Shown piece by piece: positions 1-9,187 of a DNA stretch of 51,527 nt. The translations under genes and the position numbers were made by a program. The notes beneath the pieces were generated by a model. That model did no database searches. It worked only from the letters and a program-made list of their open reading frames with translations, and was not told the origin of the DNA. This DNA comes from Alsobacter soli (lineage in GTDB: Bacteria > Pseudomonadota > Alphaproteobacteria > Rhizobiales > Beijerinckiaceae): assembly GCF_003004785.1 (NCBI RefSeq), contig NZ_PVZS01000027.1, forward strand, positions 1 to 51,527. The letters run 5' to 3'. The first letter of the stretch is position 1. Each line of letters starts with the position of its first letter.

Positions 1-996
1 CGTGCGGTCGATGCACGCGAGCAGGCTGCCCGCGCGCTCGCCGCCGAGCGTGCGCGTGAGCTCCAGGTTCGCGCGCGTGGCCGCGTCGATCGCGAGCACG
101 GCGCCCGCGTCGGCGCGCGCCGGGGCGGATAGGGGTGGGCGCGCGCCCAGCTGGGTGCGCTGCACATACGCCACCGCGGCCGCGGCGGCGGCCACTTCCG
201 CGCGGGTGAACGCGCCGAAGCCCGCGAGCGCGCCCACGCCGAAATACGCGCACAGGCGCCGCTCGCCCGAGGCCGCGTCCAGGCCGTCGCGCGCCAGCGG
301 GGTCACGTGCGCCCGCGTCTCGCGCCACAGCGCGCGCAGCGCGGGCTCGTCCAGGATCGCGTCCGGGACCAGGAGCTCGCGCGGCTCCAGGCGGGCGATC
401 TCGGCGGGCAGGCCCGCGGGCGCGACCTCGCCCACCGTGAACGCGCCCGTGGAGATGTCCACGGCCGCGACCCCGTAGGCCCAGGCGCCCTCGCCGGCCC
501 GCACGCGCGCCAGCGCCACGAGCAGGTTCGCCCGCGCGGGCTCGAGCAGGGTCTCCTCCGTGATCGTGCCGGGCGTGACCAGGCGCACGACCCCGCGCTT
601 GACCACGCTCTTGCCCCCGCGCTTGCGCGCCTCCGCGGGGTCCTCCTGCTGCTCGCAAACCGCGACACGGTGCCCGGCCGCGATCAGGCGTTGCAGGTAG
701 TCCTCCGAGCGCTCCACCGGGACGCCGCACATGGGGATGTCCTCCCCGGCGTGCTTGCCGCGCTTGGTGAGCACGATGCCGAGCGTGCGCGAGGCGACCT
801 CGGCGTCGTCGAAGAACAGCTCGTAGAAGTCACCCATCCGGTAGAACAGCAGGCAGTCCGGATTGGCGTGCTTGATCTCCAGGTACTGCGCCATCATGGG
901 GGTGACGCGCGCGTCGGCGGCGGGGGCGGCGCCCTCGGCCGGCGCGGCGGCCTCGGCTTGGGCGGTGGCGAGAAAGGCGGGACCGTCGAGACTCAT
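1..996 (-). CDS. mutS: DNA mismatch repair protein MutS, N-terminal part (cut by window edge)
   Basis: Recognises mismatched bases and starts methyl-directed mismatch repair with MutL. Only the first 332 codons are in the window; the gene runs off the left edge on the minus strand. The mismatch-recognition domain I is clear, with the Phe-Tyr-Glu wedge motif (GDFYELF) at about residues 55-61, followed by a segment ending [18 protein letters not shown], typical of the family, and then the connector domain. The start at 996 gives an Ala-rich leader of about 33 residues. A later ATG at 895-897 (MAQYLEIK) would fit most MutS proteins better, so the true start is uncertain. The ATPase domain lies outside the window. 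Confidence 0.95.
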   Translation of the reverse strand, partial: MSLDGPAFLATAQAEAAAPAEGAAPAADARVTPMMAQYLEIKHANPDCLLFYRMGDFYELFFDDAEVASRTLGIVLTKRGKHAGEDIPMCGVPVERSEDYLQRLIAAGHRVAVCEQQEDPAEARKRGGKSVVKRGVVRLVTPGTITEETLLEPARANLLVALARVRAGEGAWAYGVAAVDISTGAFTVGEVAPAGLPAEIARLEPRELLVPDAILDEPALRALWRETRAHVTPLARDGLDAASGERRLCAYFGVGALAGFGAFTRAEVAAAAAAVAYVQRTQLGARPPLSAPARADAGAVLAIDAATRANLELTRTLGGERAGSLLACIDRT

Positions 997-1059
997 GCGC
1001 GCGACGCTACCAGACCCCGCCGCCCGGCGCCCCCGCGGCGGGCCCGTCGTCCACGGGAA

Positions 1060-1185
1060 ATGCCGCCGCCCACCCTCCCCTCGCCGGGCGCTGGCCACCC
1101 TCCCCTCGAGGGGGAGGGTCGCCGCGCAGCGGCGGGGTGGGGTGAAGGCCGGGCGTGGAGCTCCAGGCCGGGAGGCTTGCGTCAG
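1060..1185. repeat. Divergent leading copy of the GC-rich intergenic repeat
   Basis: This stretch between mutS and the perfect tandem array carries the same building blocks as the array: an interrupted palindrome of CACCCTCCCCT...AGGGGGAGGGT type (about 1098-1121) and GGTGGGGTGAA followed by a GCCGGGCGTG box. Its internal sequence differs from the array copies. It looks like an older, diverged unit. No gene is supported here. Confidence 0.7.
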
Positions 1186-1986
1186 GCGCGCCCTCGCCGG
1201 GCGCGGGCCACCCCACCCCGCCGGGCTTCGCCCGTCGACCCTCCCCCTCAAGGGGAGGGTGCGCCTGCGGCGCTTGGCTCTTGCTCGCGACGCTTGATGA
1301 GGCGTTAGTTCGCTCGCACCGCGAAAACCGGGCGGTGCCCACCCTCCCCTTGAGGGGGAGGGTCGGCCCGCAGGGCCGGGGTGGGGTGAACGCCGGGCGT
1401 GAGGCTTGACGGCGCCGGATTGTGCGCGCCCTCGCCGGGCGCGGGCCACCCCACCCCGCCGGGCTTCGCCCGTCGACCCTCCCCCTCAAGGGGAGGGTGC
1501 GCCTGCGGCGCTTGGCTCTTGCTCGCGACGCTTGATGAGGCGTTAGTTCGCTCGCACCGCGAAAACCGGGCGGTGCCCACCCTCCCCTTGAGGGGGAGGG
1601 TCGGCCCGCAGGGCCGGGGTGGGGTGAACGCCGGGCGTGAGGCTTGACGGCGCCGGATTGTGCGCGCCCTCGCCGGGCGCGGGCCACCCCACCCCGCCGG
1701 GCTTCGCCCGTCGACCCTCCCCCTCAAGGGGAGGGTGCGCCTGCGGCGCTTGGCTCTTGCTCGCGACGCTTGATGAGGCGTTAGTTCGCTCGCACCGCGA
1801 AAACCGGGCGGTGCCCACCCTCCCCTTGAGGGGGAGGGTCGGCCCGCAGGGCCGGGGTGGGGTGAACGCCGGGCGTGAGGCTTGACGGCGCCGGATTGTG
1901 CGCGCCCTCGCCGGGCGCGGGCCACCCCACCCCGCCGGGCTTCGCCCGTCGACCCTCCCCCTCAAGGGGAGGGTGCGCCTGCGGCG
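1186..1986. repeat. 238-bp tandem repeat, about 3.4 copies
   Basis: Copies run 1186-1423, 1424-1661, 1662-1899 and a partial one at 1900-1986. By eye they are identical. Each full unit holds two imperfect palindromes in opposite orientation (GACCCTCCCCCTCAAGGGGAGGGT and CACCCTCCCCTTGAGGGGGAGGGT types) separated by a TTGCTCGCGACGCTTGATGA segment. The open frames through the array are Pro/Arg-rich readings of repeat DNA on both strands and are not credible genes. The array lies between the starts of mutS and the end of the DUF3422 gene. No spacers are present, so it is not a CRISPR array. Confidence 0.95.
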
Positions 1987-2004
1987 TCCGCGGCGTTCAT
2001 CCCC

Positions 2005-3360
2005 TCACTTCGCCGTGTGGCGCCGGCGGATGCGGTGCACCAGCAGCGCCACCAGGGCGAGCACGATGGGGACGGACAGGGCCGTGCCGGCCATGGGGTT
2101 CACGGGGAGGCCTTCCTCGTGGGCGCCTTCGAGGACGAGGTGGATGAGGCTCGCCACGTAATACGTGATGGCCGCCACCGAGAGGCCCTCCACGGTGCGC
2201 TGGAGGCGCAGCTGCAGGTCGAGGCGGTCGCTCATGAGGGCGAGGCTGTCGCGGTTCTGCCCTTCCAGCTCCACGTCGACGCGGGTGCGCAGCAGCTGGG
2301 CGGCGCGGGAGAGCTTGCGGGACAGGTGGTCCTGCCGCTGCTCCGTGGCCGCGCAGGTGCGGATGGCGGGGTTGAGCCGCCGCCCCAGGAAGCCCGACCA
2401 CGTGGCCGCGTAGGGCACGGGCGCCTCGCGCAGCGCCTCGATGCGCAGCTGCACCAGCTCGAAATAGGCCCGGGTGGCGGAGAAGCGGAACAGGCTCGCG
2501 GCGGCGTCGCGCTCCAGCTCGGCGGCGAGCGCGGTGAGCGCGTTCAGGGCCTCCCGGCTGGCGTTGAAGTCCGGCTCCTGGGCCATGTCCTGCAGGAGGC
2601 CGGTGAGCCGGCGCTCCACGCCGTTGAGGGCCGGCCCGAGGCTCTGCGCCAGCGGCAGGCCGAGCAGCGCCAGGGTGCGGTAGGTCTCCACTTCCAGGAG
2701 CCGCTGGACCAGCGCCCCGGCCTGGGCGGGGTCCAGCGCCGCCCCGGCCGCCACGATGCGGACGAAGCCCTCGGCGTCGGGGCGGAAGTCGGTGGCCGCC
2801 GCGGCGGTCCCGTCGTCGAACAGGGACACGGCCAGCTGGTCCGTGCCGAAGAAGGCCCGCAGGGCCTCCGCCTCCAGCTCGCCCCGGCGCACGATCACGT
2901 CCGCCGCCGCGATCAGCTCGCCGGGCGTCTGGAGGCTGCGCATGGCGGAGAGGATCGCCTCCGGCCGGGCGGGGCGGCCCTCGCCCGCGGGGAGCTCGGC
3001 CTGTTCGGCCCCCTGCGCCTGCTCCCACGTATAGGTGAGGAACTCGCTGTGCCGCTCCCAGCGCAGGCGCAGGCCGGACAGCTCGACCCGGTGATGCCGC
3101 GCCTCCGCGGCGGGCGGCGGCAGCCCGAGCCCCTCGCAGAACCGCCCCAGCGCCTCCGCGGCGGCCACGGCCTCCCCGTCCGCCGCCATGAAGGCCAGGT
3201 GGACGAGCCGCCCCGGAACCCCCACCGGCGCAAACGGCCGCGCATGCAACTCCTGCAACACCCGCCCGCGCAGGGGGTGGTCGGTGAAGGGGGTGGGCAT
3301 GCCGTCTGCGCCGGGGGCGCCCTCTATAACGTGCGACAGGCGGAACTCAAGCATGGCCAC
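2005..3360 (-). CDS. DUF3422 family membrane-anchored protein
   Basis: A 451-residue protein of the DUF3422 family, of unknown function and common in alpha- and betaproteobacteria. The N-terminus has the family-typical stretch HPLRGRVLQELHARPF at about residues 28-43. Most of the protein is helical and rich in Glu, Ala and Leu. The last 60 residues hold two hydrophobic segments (about 392-408 and 420-442) followed by a basic tail, RIRRRH, so it is probably anchored by its C-terminus with most of the chain in the cytoplasm. The start could also be the ATG two codons downstream. Its upstream region has been replaced by the AT-rich island that begins about 10 bp away. Confidence 0.85.
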   Translation of the reverse strand: MAMLEFRLSHVIEGAPGADGMPTPFTDHPLRGRVLQELHARPFAPVGVPGRLVHLAFMAADGEAVAAAEALGRFCEGLGLPPPAAEARHHRVELSGLRLRWERHSEFLTYTWEQAQGAEQAELPAGEGRPARPEAILSAMRSLQTPGELIAAADVIVRRGELEAEALRAFFGTDQLAVSLFDDGTAAAATDFRPDAEGFVRIVAAGAALDPAQAGALVQRLLEVETYRTLALLGLPLAQSLGPALNGVERRLTGLLQDMAQEPDFNASREALNALTALAAELERDAAASLFRFSATRAYFELVQLRIEALREAPVPYAATWSGFLGRRLNPAIRTCAATEQRQDHLSRKLSRAAQLLRTRVDVELEGQNRDSLALMSDRLDLQLRLQRTVEGLSVAAITYYVASLIHLVLEGAHEEGLPVNPMAGTALSVPIVLALVALLVHRIRRRHTAK

Positions 3361-3373
3361 AGTGAGCCAAACG

Positions 3374-6112
3374 TCAAATCGATGTTCGCGCGTCGGCAGT
3401 GCAGAATAGGTCAGGCTCGGTTCGTTTGATTGCCCATGCCGCCCATTGCTTCAGAGCGCTGCCATACCTCTGTTTCGACGCTCTTGCCCATCCAGTGCGG
3501 AGTTGGACGGACAGCTGTTCACCTAGCTCCAGCCCGGACATATTGTGAAAGTCCAGGGCGCACACAAACGTCAAAGTAGCACTCGCAATCGCATGTTTCC
3601 TGACAATCTCTTCAATGGGTTCAGACCGCCGGCCCACTTTCGGATGACCATCTACGGTCAGCAGCCCCAGATTTATCAGCGCATAGCAAGTATTTCTACC
3701 GTGGCGAGCTTCAATATCCCGGCGACCCAGCAGGCCATTTCGAATTTCGGAGAAAGCGGATATTACGTTTTGCGGTGGGGCTTCCCCCAAGAACAAAGAA
3801 TGCCGCGTTTTCTTTGCAATTGACTCCAACGAGGTTACGGGGCTCCTCAAAGCGTCAAGTAGCACAAACGCTTCCCCGCGCTGCTGAACCAGCCCAATGC
3901 CGATCAGCCACCGCAAGATCCGCTGAGAATAGGCGTGGACGGTATCCTCGCCTATTTCGCTCCGCTTATTGGCACCCCTGTAGACAGTTTGGAAGTCACC
4001 CTCACTAAATGTCTCCCCATTTGGTCGAGTTGAAAGCAGGTGTCGGACAACTTCGTGCGACCGCCAAAAGCTGAAAGTGATCTCTATTGCACGCTGCTCA
4101 TCAGAAAAAGCTGGGTATACCAGGTTTTCCTTGCGATTGGCTTCCACGTGTCCCAGATTTACTAGGTCGCGGACTAGGTTGTCAGTGGCTCCCATGCCCA
4201 AGTTCATGGCCTTGGCAAGATCGCCATAGCTTAAGTGGTGCTTCCCCATCATGTAAGCAAGGGCCTTGATGTGACGGTTGAAATTCGCCTGGGGAATATA
4301 CGTAACAGGTATATAGGGAATTTTTTCAGTAAGGAGATAATCTCTGAAGATGTCCCAGTACAACGTCAAGCGGGTGCCGCTCCGAATAATCAGGCGCTTG
4401 TCAACTAGGCGAGCGACTACCTCGTCGCCAAAGTTCTGAGAAATTTTGAAAAATTCAGCAGGAGACTCAGTCGCGATCTGCTTCAGGCACGCAATTTCAG
4501 TGGAAGAAAGAGCCTCAAGGTCCCGCTTGAATAGAGTTTGAATATTAAGAGAGCTTGTCAATATGTCTGCTTGCTCGGTTCCGGCTCGAGATAGCTGTAA
4601 GACGTGCACGCAGAGTTTCTTCAGCAGCCAAGGGAAGCCTTGGCAATGGTCTTGCAGCACCCTTCTCAATTGGGGAATCAGTGGATAGCCGAGTTCTTTG
4701 GCGAAGCGGTTGATTGCAAGACCGACTTCCGCTTCACTAAACGGGGCTAGCTCTATCTCAAAGCGGCGATCACTGAGTGCATGCCACATATGATAGGCGC
4801 TGTGCTCGGTAGGGATTACTCCATCCGTTTTCCAGGAGAAGCCAATCACGATGTTCGACTGCGCTTCTTCCAAAGAGGAGCAAATTCGCCGCATTTCATC
4901 GAAGACATCAACAAGGTCGGCCTTGTAAAGCAATTCTTCGAACTGATCAAAAAAAATACAAACAACTTTGTTGCTTTTGCGCAATTCGTCATTGATTGTG
5001 TCCATGACATTTGCTGAAAAGAGACTTGAAGCGCTCCCGAATTCCAAGATCGCGGGTTGCTCAGAGATAAAGCCGTTCTTCACCGCTTCTTTGATCGCGG
5101 TCGCAACAGCGAGCTCGGGGAAGCGTCTTGTGATCGCAGCACGGGAATCAACAGCGAAGACGAAGTATTTGCGTCGGTTGCGAACATTGCCAGCTCGTGA
5201 TGCGATCTTCAGCAAGCTGGAACTCTTTCCCCATCCCGAAGGCCCTTTTAGGGCAAGCAGGCGCGTTGACGTTGTTCCGGCACGGACCGCATCTAGAAAA
5301 CGGAAAATAGTCGCCTGCGCCGCTTCGCGCCCTACGAAGTCCTCTGGTCGCGCTGGACGATAATCTGCCCAATGGTCAGCCATCGGGACTCTCACAATGC
5401 TTTCTAATTCCGAGCGTAGTTTTGTAGCTGTTCCCGCGAGCTCAGTTGTCTCGGAAATCCAGGGTAGCGCCACGCTGGTGTCCGTGGATGAAATGCGATC
5501 CAAAATAGCCTGTGTAAAAATTTGTTCGCCCGTATCTGCCCGAAAGAGGAGTGCCGCGCTGCGGATGCCAGATGCAGGGTCGATGATAGGTAAAGCCCAG
5601 AACTCGCCGTCTTGGGTAAGAAGGAGATATGCCTCATCAGCCGCCTTAAAACGGTTTCGATCAAATTGGAGAGTATCTGCCCCTACTACTAGTTTCGCGC
5701 TGACTAGGAGAGCAATTAACGTATCCGGCGAATATATGCGGAGTTGCCGCCTTTCCTCGGGCGGCCTTTGTTGCCACTCATGTTCAAAACCCTTTGCATC
5801 TTTTCCGAGGGAGAATGTAGATATCAGCCAGCCGGAAGAATATCTTTTAAAGTGAACATTCCCGAGAAGCTTTTGCAAAACTTCTGCTGATAGATTGGAT
5901 CTAAAAGCTTTGCACTCTACAAAAATTGTCTCTCCAGTGGTCTTTTCCTTGCCCAGGAGATCGACCTCAGATGCTGTGAGCCGAACATTTTCCGTTACGC
6001 TGTAATTTTGAGTGTGCAATAGCTTTTGTGCAAAACGCTCTAAGATTCGGCCTCGCTCTGTTGTGCTGGTCTCCCGAGTTACAGCAACTTCGATTTGGTA
6101 TGAAAATCCCAC
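3374..6112 (-). CDS. Predicted PD-(D/E)XK nuclease / STAND-type ATPase, putative defence protein
   Basis: A 912-residue protein from a GTG start preceded by a good ribosome site (AGGGGG). Residues 15-140 look like an Mrr/RecB-like nuclease: E25, D51 in EVDLLG and E66-C-K68 form a plausible PD-(D/E)XK centre. Residues 255-400 form a P-loop NTPase: FVGRE at 259-263, Walker A GPSGWGKSS at 290-298 and Walker B VVCIFFDQFEEL at 383-394. The FDQFEEL form is characteristic of bacterial STAND NTPases. The C-terminal half contains helix-rich and winged-helix-like stretches (near 625-675). The gene is visibly AT-richer than all neighbours and has ordinary rather than GC-biased codon use, which points to transfer. 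By analogy with Avs-like proteins it may sense a phage product and cleave DNA; that role is inferred. Confidence 0.8.
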   Translation of the reverse strand: MGFSYQIEVAVTRETSTTERGRILERFAQKLLHTQNYSVTENVRLTASEVDLLGKEKTTGETIFVECKAFRSNLSAEVLQKLLGNVHFKRYSSGWLISTFSLGKDAKGFEHEWQQRPPEERRQLRIYSPDTLIALLVSAKLVVGADTLQFDRNRFKAADEAYLLLTQDGEFWALPIIDPASGIRSAALLFRADTGEQIFTQAILDRISSTDTSVALPWISETTELAGTATKLRSELESIVRVPMADHWADYRPARPEDFVGREAAQATIFRFLDAVRAGTTSTRLLALKGPSGWGKSSSLLKIASRAGNVRNRRKYFVFAVDSRAAITRRFPELAVATAIKEAVKNGFISEQPAILEFGSASSLFSANVMDTINDELRKSNKVVCIFFDQFEELLYKADLVDVFDEMRRICSSLEEAQSNIVIGFSWKTDGVIPTEHSAYHMWHALSDRRFEIELAPFSEAEVGLAINRFAKELGYPLIPQLRRVLQDHCQGFPWLLKKLCVHVLQLSRAGTEQADILTSSLNIQTLFKRDLEALSSTEIACLKQIATESPAEFFKISQNFGDEVVARLVDKRLIIRSGTRLTLYWDIFRDYLLTEKIPYIPVTYIPQANFNRHIKALAYMMGKHHLSYGDLAKAMNLGMGATDNLVRDLVNLGHVEANRKENLVYPAFSDEQRAIEITFSFWRSHEVVRHLLSTRPNGETFSEGDFQTVYRGANKRSEIGEDTVHAYSQRILRWLIGIGLVQQRGEAFVLLDALRSPVTSLESIAKKTRHSLFLGEAPPQNVISAFSEIRNGLLGRRDIEARHGRNTCYALINLGLLTVDGHPKVGRRSEPIEEIVRKHAIASATLTFVCALDFHNMSGLELGEQLSVQLRTGWARASKQRYGSALKQWAAWAIKRTEPDLFCTADARTSI

Positions 6113-6274
6113 ACCTGCCCCCTGAAACCGTCAAACGTCGAATTTGGCCAAAGCCTTATTTCATGCCATAAGTGATTCTGTTTAGAGCTTATGGGCGCAT
6201 TGGGAAGATGCCAATATTCAGCCTGTCGGCTCTTCCAGCCAGCCGGGCGGTCCATAGAAGCAGGAGCGCCCCCC
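6113..6274. other. Right edge of AT-rich island and intergenic gap
   Basis: Low-GC sequence continues to about 6230 and then returns to the GC-rich background. It contains CAAACGTCGAAT at 6132-6143, matching CAAACGTCAAAT at 3368-3379 in 11 of 12 bases, so the foreign gene is bracketed by a short direct repeat. No gene is supported here. Confidence 0.4.
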
Positions 6275-7144
6275 TCACCGCCCATCCCCCGCCCCCGCCA
6301 GCGCCTGCAAGGCCTCCCGGTACGTCGGGTACTTTAACCGGTACCCCAGCTCCTCGCGCACGCGGGTGTTGGCGACGCGCTTGTTCTCGCCGTAGAAGCT
6401 GCGGGCCATGGGGGAGAGTTCGGCGGTCTCGAAGTCCTGCTCGGGCGGGGGCTCCACGCCCAGCACCTTGGCGGCGTACGCCACCACGTCCTGGGGCGGG
6501 GCGGGCTCGTCGTCGGTGACGTTGTAGACGCCGCCGGCCGGGCGATCGAGCGAGGCGGCCAGCACGCCGGCGATGTCGTCCACGTGGATGCGGTTGAACA
6601 CCTGGCCGGGCTTCACCAGCCGCCGCGCCACGCCCTCGCGCAGGTTGACCAGCGCGTTCTGGCCCGGCCCGTAGATGCCCGACAGGCGGAAGATGTGCAC
6701 GAGCTTGCCCGCGCGGCGGCCGAGTTCCAGCCACTGCTCCTCCGCCTGCACGCGCCGGGCGGCGCGCTCGCTCACCGGGTTCGGCGGGTCGGTCTCGTCC
6801 ACCCAGCCGCCGCCGCGGTCGCCATAGACCCCGATGGTGGAGAGGTAGCCGATCCACCGGAGCCGCGGCGCGGCCGCGATCGCGTCGGCGAAGACGCGCA
6901 GCACCGGATCGCCCTCGGAGTCCGGCGGGACGGAGACCAGGAGGGCGTCCGCCTGCGCGATGGCGTCCGGCAGGGCGGGGTCGACGTGCTCGTGGAAGAA
7001 CTCGAGGCCGCGCACGCCGTCGGCGGCGATCTGGGCGGCCTTCTCGGCGGAGCGGACGGTGGCCGTCACGTCCGCGAAGCGGGCGCGCTCGGCGCGGACG
7101 AAGGCGCGGCTGGTGTAGCCGTAGCCGAACACGAGGAGGTTCAC
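6275..7144 (-). CDS. NAD(P)-dependent SDR/epimerase-family protein (YeeZ-like)
   Basis: A 289-residue extended-SDR-type protein. It begins with a Rossmann strand and a nucleotide-binding loop of the form [10 protein letters not shown] (residues 6-15) and carries [13 protein letters not shown] in the middle and [15 protein letters not shown] further on, as in YeeZ-type NAD-dependent epimerases. The usual catalytic Tyr-x-x-x-Lys is not evident, so enzyme activity is uncertain. The GTG start at 7142-7144 overlaps the queG stop by four bases (GTGA) and has an AAGGAG ribosome site, so the two genes are translationally coupled. A longer upstream reading in this frame is a shadow of queG. Substrate unknown. 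Confidence 0.85.
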   Translation of the reverse strand: MNLLVFGYGYTSRAFVRAERARFADVTATVRSAEKAAQIAADGVRGLEFFHEHVDPALPDAIAQADALLVSVPPDSEGDPVLRVFADAIAAAPRLRWIGYLSTIGVYGDRGGGWVDETDPPNPVSERAARRVQAEEQWLELGRRAGKLVHIFRLSGIYGPGQNALVNLREGVARRLVKPGQVFNRIHVDDIAGVLAASLDRPAGGVYNVTDDEPAPPQDVVAYAAKVLGVEPPPEQDFETAELSPMARSFYGENKRVANTRVREELGYRLKYPTYREALQALAGAGDGR

Positions 7145-8289
7145 GACGCGTTGCTCCTTTCGGCTGGGCCCCCGCCCGCCAGGCGCCACTCGGCCACCAC
7201 GTCCGGATCGGCCTCGGCCGGCTCCAACTCGCGCCGGGCGGCCGCGAGGCGGTCGGGCGCGAGCCGTCCCAGAGCCCATATAGCGGCGCCGCGCACCAGA
7301 GGCGAGGCGTCCGAGAGGAGAGCCTCCGCTTCCCGGGCCAGCGCAGCGTCGCCCGAGTTGCCGACCGCGACGAGCACGTTGCGCACGAAGCGGTCGCGCC
7401 CGGTGCGCTTCACCGGCGTGCCGGCGAAGCGCAGCCGGAAGGCGGCGTCGTCCAGCCGGGCGAGCTCCGCCAGGGGCGGGTTGGCGAGGTCTTCCCGCGC
7501 GCGCAGCTTCGCCTCGCGGCCGGCCTGGGCGAACTTGTTCCAGGGGCACACGGCCAGGCAGTCGTCGCAGCCGAACACGCGGTTGCCGACGCCGGTGCGC
7601 AGCTCGTGCGGGATCGGCCCCTTGTGCTCGATGGTGAGGTAGGAGATGCAGCGGCCCGCGTCGAGCCGGTAGGGGGCCGGGAAGGCGTCCGTGGGGCAGA
7701 TGTCGAGGCAGCGCCGGCAGGAGCCGCAATGGTCCGGCTCCGGCGCGTCGGGCGGGAGCGCGGCGGTGGTGTAGATCGCGCCCAGGAAGAGCCACGAGCC
7801 GTGCCGGCGCGAGACGAGCACGCTGTGCTTGCCCTGCCAGCCGAGCCCGGCCGCGGCGGCGAGCGGCTTCTCCATCACCGGGGCGGTGTCCACGAACACC
7901 TTCACGTCCGCGCCCGCGGCGGCCGCGAAGCGCCCGGCCACCTGCTTCAGCTTGCCCTTGATGACGTCGTGGTAGTCCCTGGAGCGGGCGTACACGGAGA
8001 TGACCGCCCGGTCCGGATGCGCGAGCCCGGCCAGCGGGTCCTCTTCGGGCGCGTAGCTCGTGCCCAGCAGGACGACGCTGCGCACGTCGGGCCACAGCCC
8101 CGCCGGGGAGGCCCGGCGCTCCGGCGTCTCGGCCAGCCAGTCCATGCCGGCGTGCCAGCCCTGGGCGAGCGCCTCGGCCAGGCGGGCGGGGGCGTCCGGG
8201 ATGGCGTCCGGGGTGGTGACGCCCACGGCGTCGAAGCCCTCGCGGGCGGCGTCGGCGAGGAGGCGCGCCTTGAGGCGGTCGCCGCTCAG
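7141..8289 (-). CDS. queG: Epoxyqueuosine reductase QueG
   Basis: Catalyses the last step of queuosine tRNA modification, reduction of epoxyqueuosine, using cobalamin and two [4Fe-4S] clusters. Cluster motifs are [12 protein letters not shown] (Cys188, 191, 194, 198) and [10 protein letters not shown] (Cys241, 244, 248). The proposed general acid lies in VDTAPVMEK (Asp134), and a C-terminal HEAT-like stretch follows (about 300-370). There is no ATG, GTG or TTG in frame at the expected start. A CTG at 8287-8289 overlaps the upstream GST stop (CTGA) and gives a normal 382-residue protein. The next GTG, at 8224-8226, would remove the first helix. I favour CTG, with the start uncertain. Confidence 0.92.
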   Translation of the reverse strand: MSGDRLKARLLADAAREGFDAVGVTTPDAIPDAPARLAEALAQGWHAGMDWLAETPERRASPAGLWPDVRSVVLLGTSYAPEEDPLAGLAHPDRAVISVYARSRDYHDVIKGKLKQVAGRFAAAAGADVKVFVDTAPVMEKPLAAAAGLGWQGKHSVLVSRRHGSWLFLGAIYTTAALPPDAPEPDHCGSCRRCLDICPTDAFPAPYRLDAGRCISYLTIEHKGPIPHELRTGVGNRVFGCDDCLAVCPWNKFAQAGREAKLRAREDLANPPLAELARLDDAAFRLRFAGTPVKRTGRDRFVRNVLVAVGNSGDAALAREAEALLSDASPLVRGAAIWALGRLAPDRLAAARRELEPAEADPDVVAEWRLAGGGPAERSNAS

Positions 8290-8978
8290 AAGTCCAGGTC
8301 CGCGTAGTGCTCCGACGGCTCCATGCCGAGCACCCGGTCCGCCAGCAGCGGCCGGAAGGACGGGCGCGACTTCACCCGCGCATACCAGTGTTTCGCCGCC
8401 TCGTTCTCGTTCCACGGCACGTCGCCCAGGTAGTCCGCCGCCGAGAGCTGCGCCGCGGCGGCGAGGTCGGCCCAGCTCAGCCGGTCGCCGGCGAGCCAGT
8501 TCCGGCCCTGCATCAGGAACCCGATATAGGCCAGATGATAGCGGATGTTGGACCGGGCGGCCCGGATGGCCGCCATGTCGGGCGCCCCGCCGCCGAGCTC
8601 GGCCGGCATGAAGCGCTTGAACACCTTCTCCTTCACCAGGTAGCCGGTGACCTCGTCGTACATCTTGCCGTTGAACCAGTCGACCAGCCGCCGCACCTCG
8701 ACCCGGCCCATGGGGTCGCCCGGCAGCAGCCGCCGGTCCCCCATGGCGAGCCCGCGCGTCTCGTCCAGGTATTCGGCGATCACGGCCGCGCCCGGGATGG
8801 CGCCGCTCTGCTCCTCCTGGAACACCGGCGTGGTCCCGGCCGGGTTCATGATCAGGAACTCGGTGCGGCGCTCGAAGGCGCGCTCCTCCACGAGGGTCGC
8901 GTCGATGCCGAACTCGCCCAGCAGCAGCCGGACGAAGCGCGAATGAGGGCAGAGCGGATGGTGGAAGAGCGTCGCCAT
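8286..8978 (-). CDS. Glutathione S-transferase family protein
   Basis: A 230-residue cytosolic GST-fold protein. The N-terminal thioredoxin-like domain opens with [22 protein letters not shown], carries NPAGTTPVF (the cis-Pro region) and then AVIAEYLDE, the usual glutathione-binding Glu-x-x segment. The C-terminal all-helical domain contains [14 protein letters not shown], matching the GST N-capping box region. It is the first gene of a minus-strand operon with queG and the SDR gene, and its stop overlaps the proposed queG start. Substrate unknown; the pairing with queG is conserved in many alphaproteobacteria, as I recall. Longer N-terminal readings lack family similarity. Confidence 0.92.
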   Translation of the reverse strand: MATLFHHPLCPHSRFVRLLLGEFGIDATLVEERAFERRTEFLIMNPAGTTPVFQEEQSGAIPGAAVIAEYLDETRGLAMGDRRLLPGDPMGRVEVRRLVDWFNGKMYDEVTGYLVKEKVFKRFMPAELGGGAPDMAAIRAARSNIRYHLAYIGFLMQGRNWLAGDRLSWADLAAAAQLSAADYLGDVPWNENEAAKHWYARVKSRPSFRPLLADRVLGMEPSEHYADLDF

Positions 8979-9187
8979 GAGGTGCGGCTTCGACTCCGAG
9001 AACGGGCCAGGAGGAGGCGAGGGTGAGGTTGAGCCCGCCGGTCGACGCGTCGTCCAGGGTGGCGCCGCGCGTGGGCAGCGTATAAAACCGCCGCGCGCCC
9101 ACGACAACCCGAATCGCGCCACCATAGCAATTCCAGCCTGGATTGGCGATTGTTGAGGTTTGCGGTTCCAGATCTCAGGATTACGGC

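Noticed and set aside
2-478. Plus-strand open frame opposite mutS
   Set aside because: Shadow of mutS: the opposite strand reads as a clear MutS domain I, and this frame is an Arg/Ala/Ser-rich reading without homologous features.
1007-1965. Several repetitive Pro/Arg-rich frames on both strands through the 238-bp array
   Set aside because: They repeat with the array, exist on both strands at once, and have no start signals; they are readings of repeat DNA.
1186-1986. CRISPR-like array
   Set aside because: Units are 238 bp and identical, with no unique spacers; no cas gene is present.
6275-8095. A 606-codon minus-strand frame covering the SDR gene and part of queG
   Set aside because: Only its last 289 codons are SDR-like; the first half is an out-of-frame reading of queG.
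7141-9102. A 653-codon frame that extends queG through the GST gene
   Set aside because: The extra part lies out of frame inside the clear GST gene and adds no known domain.
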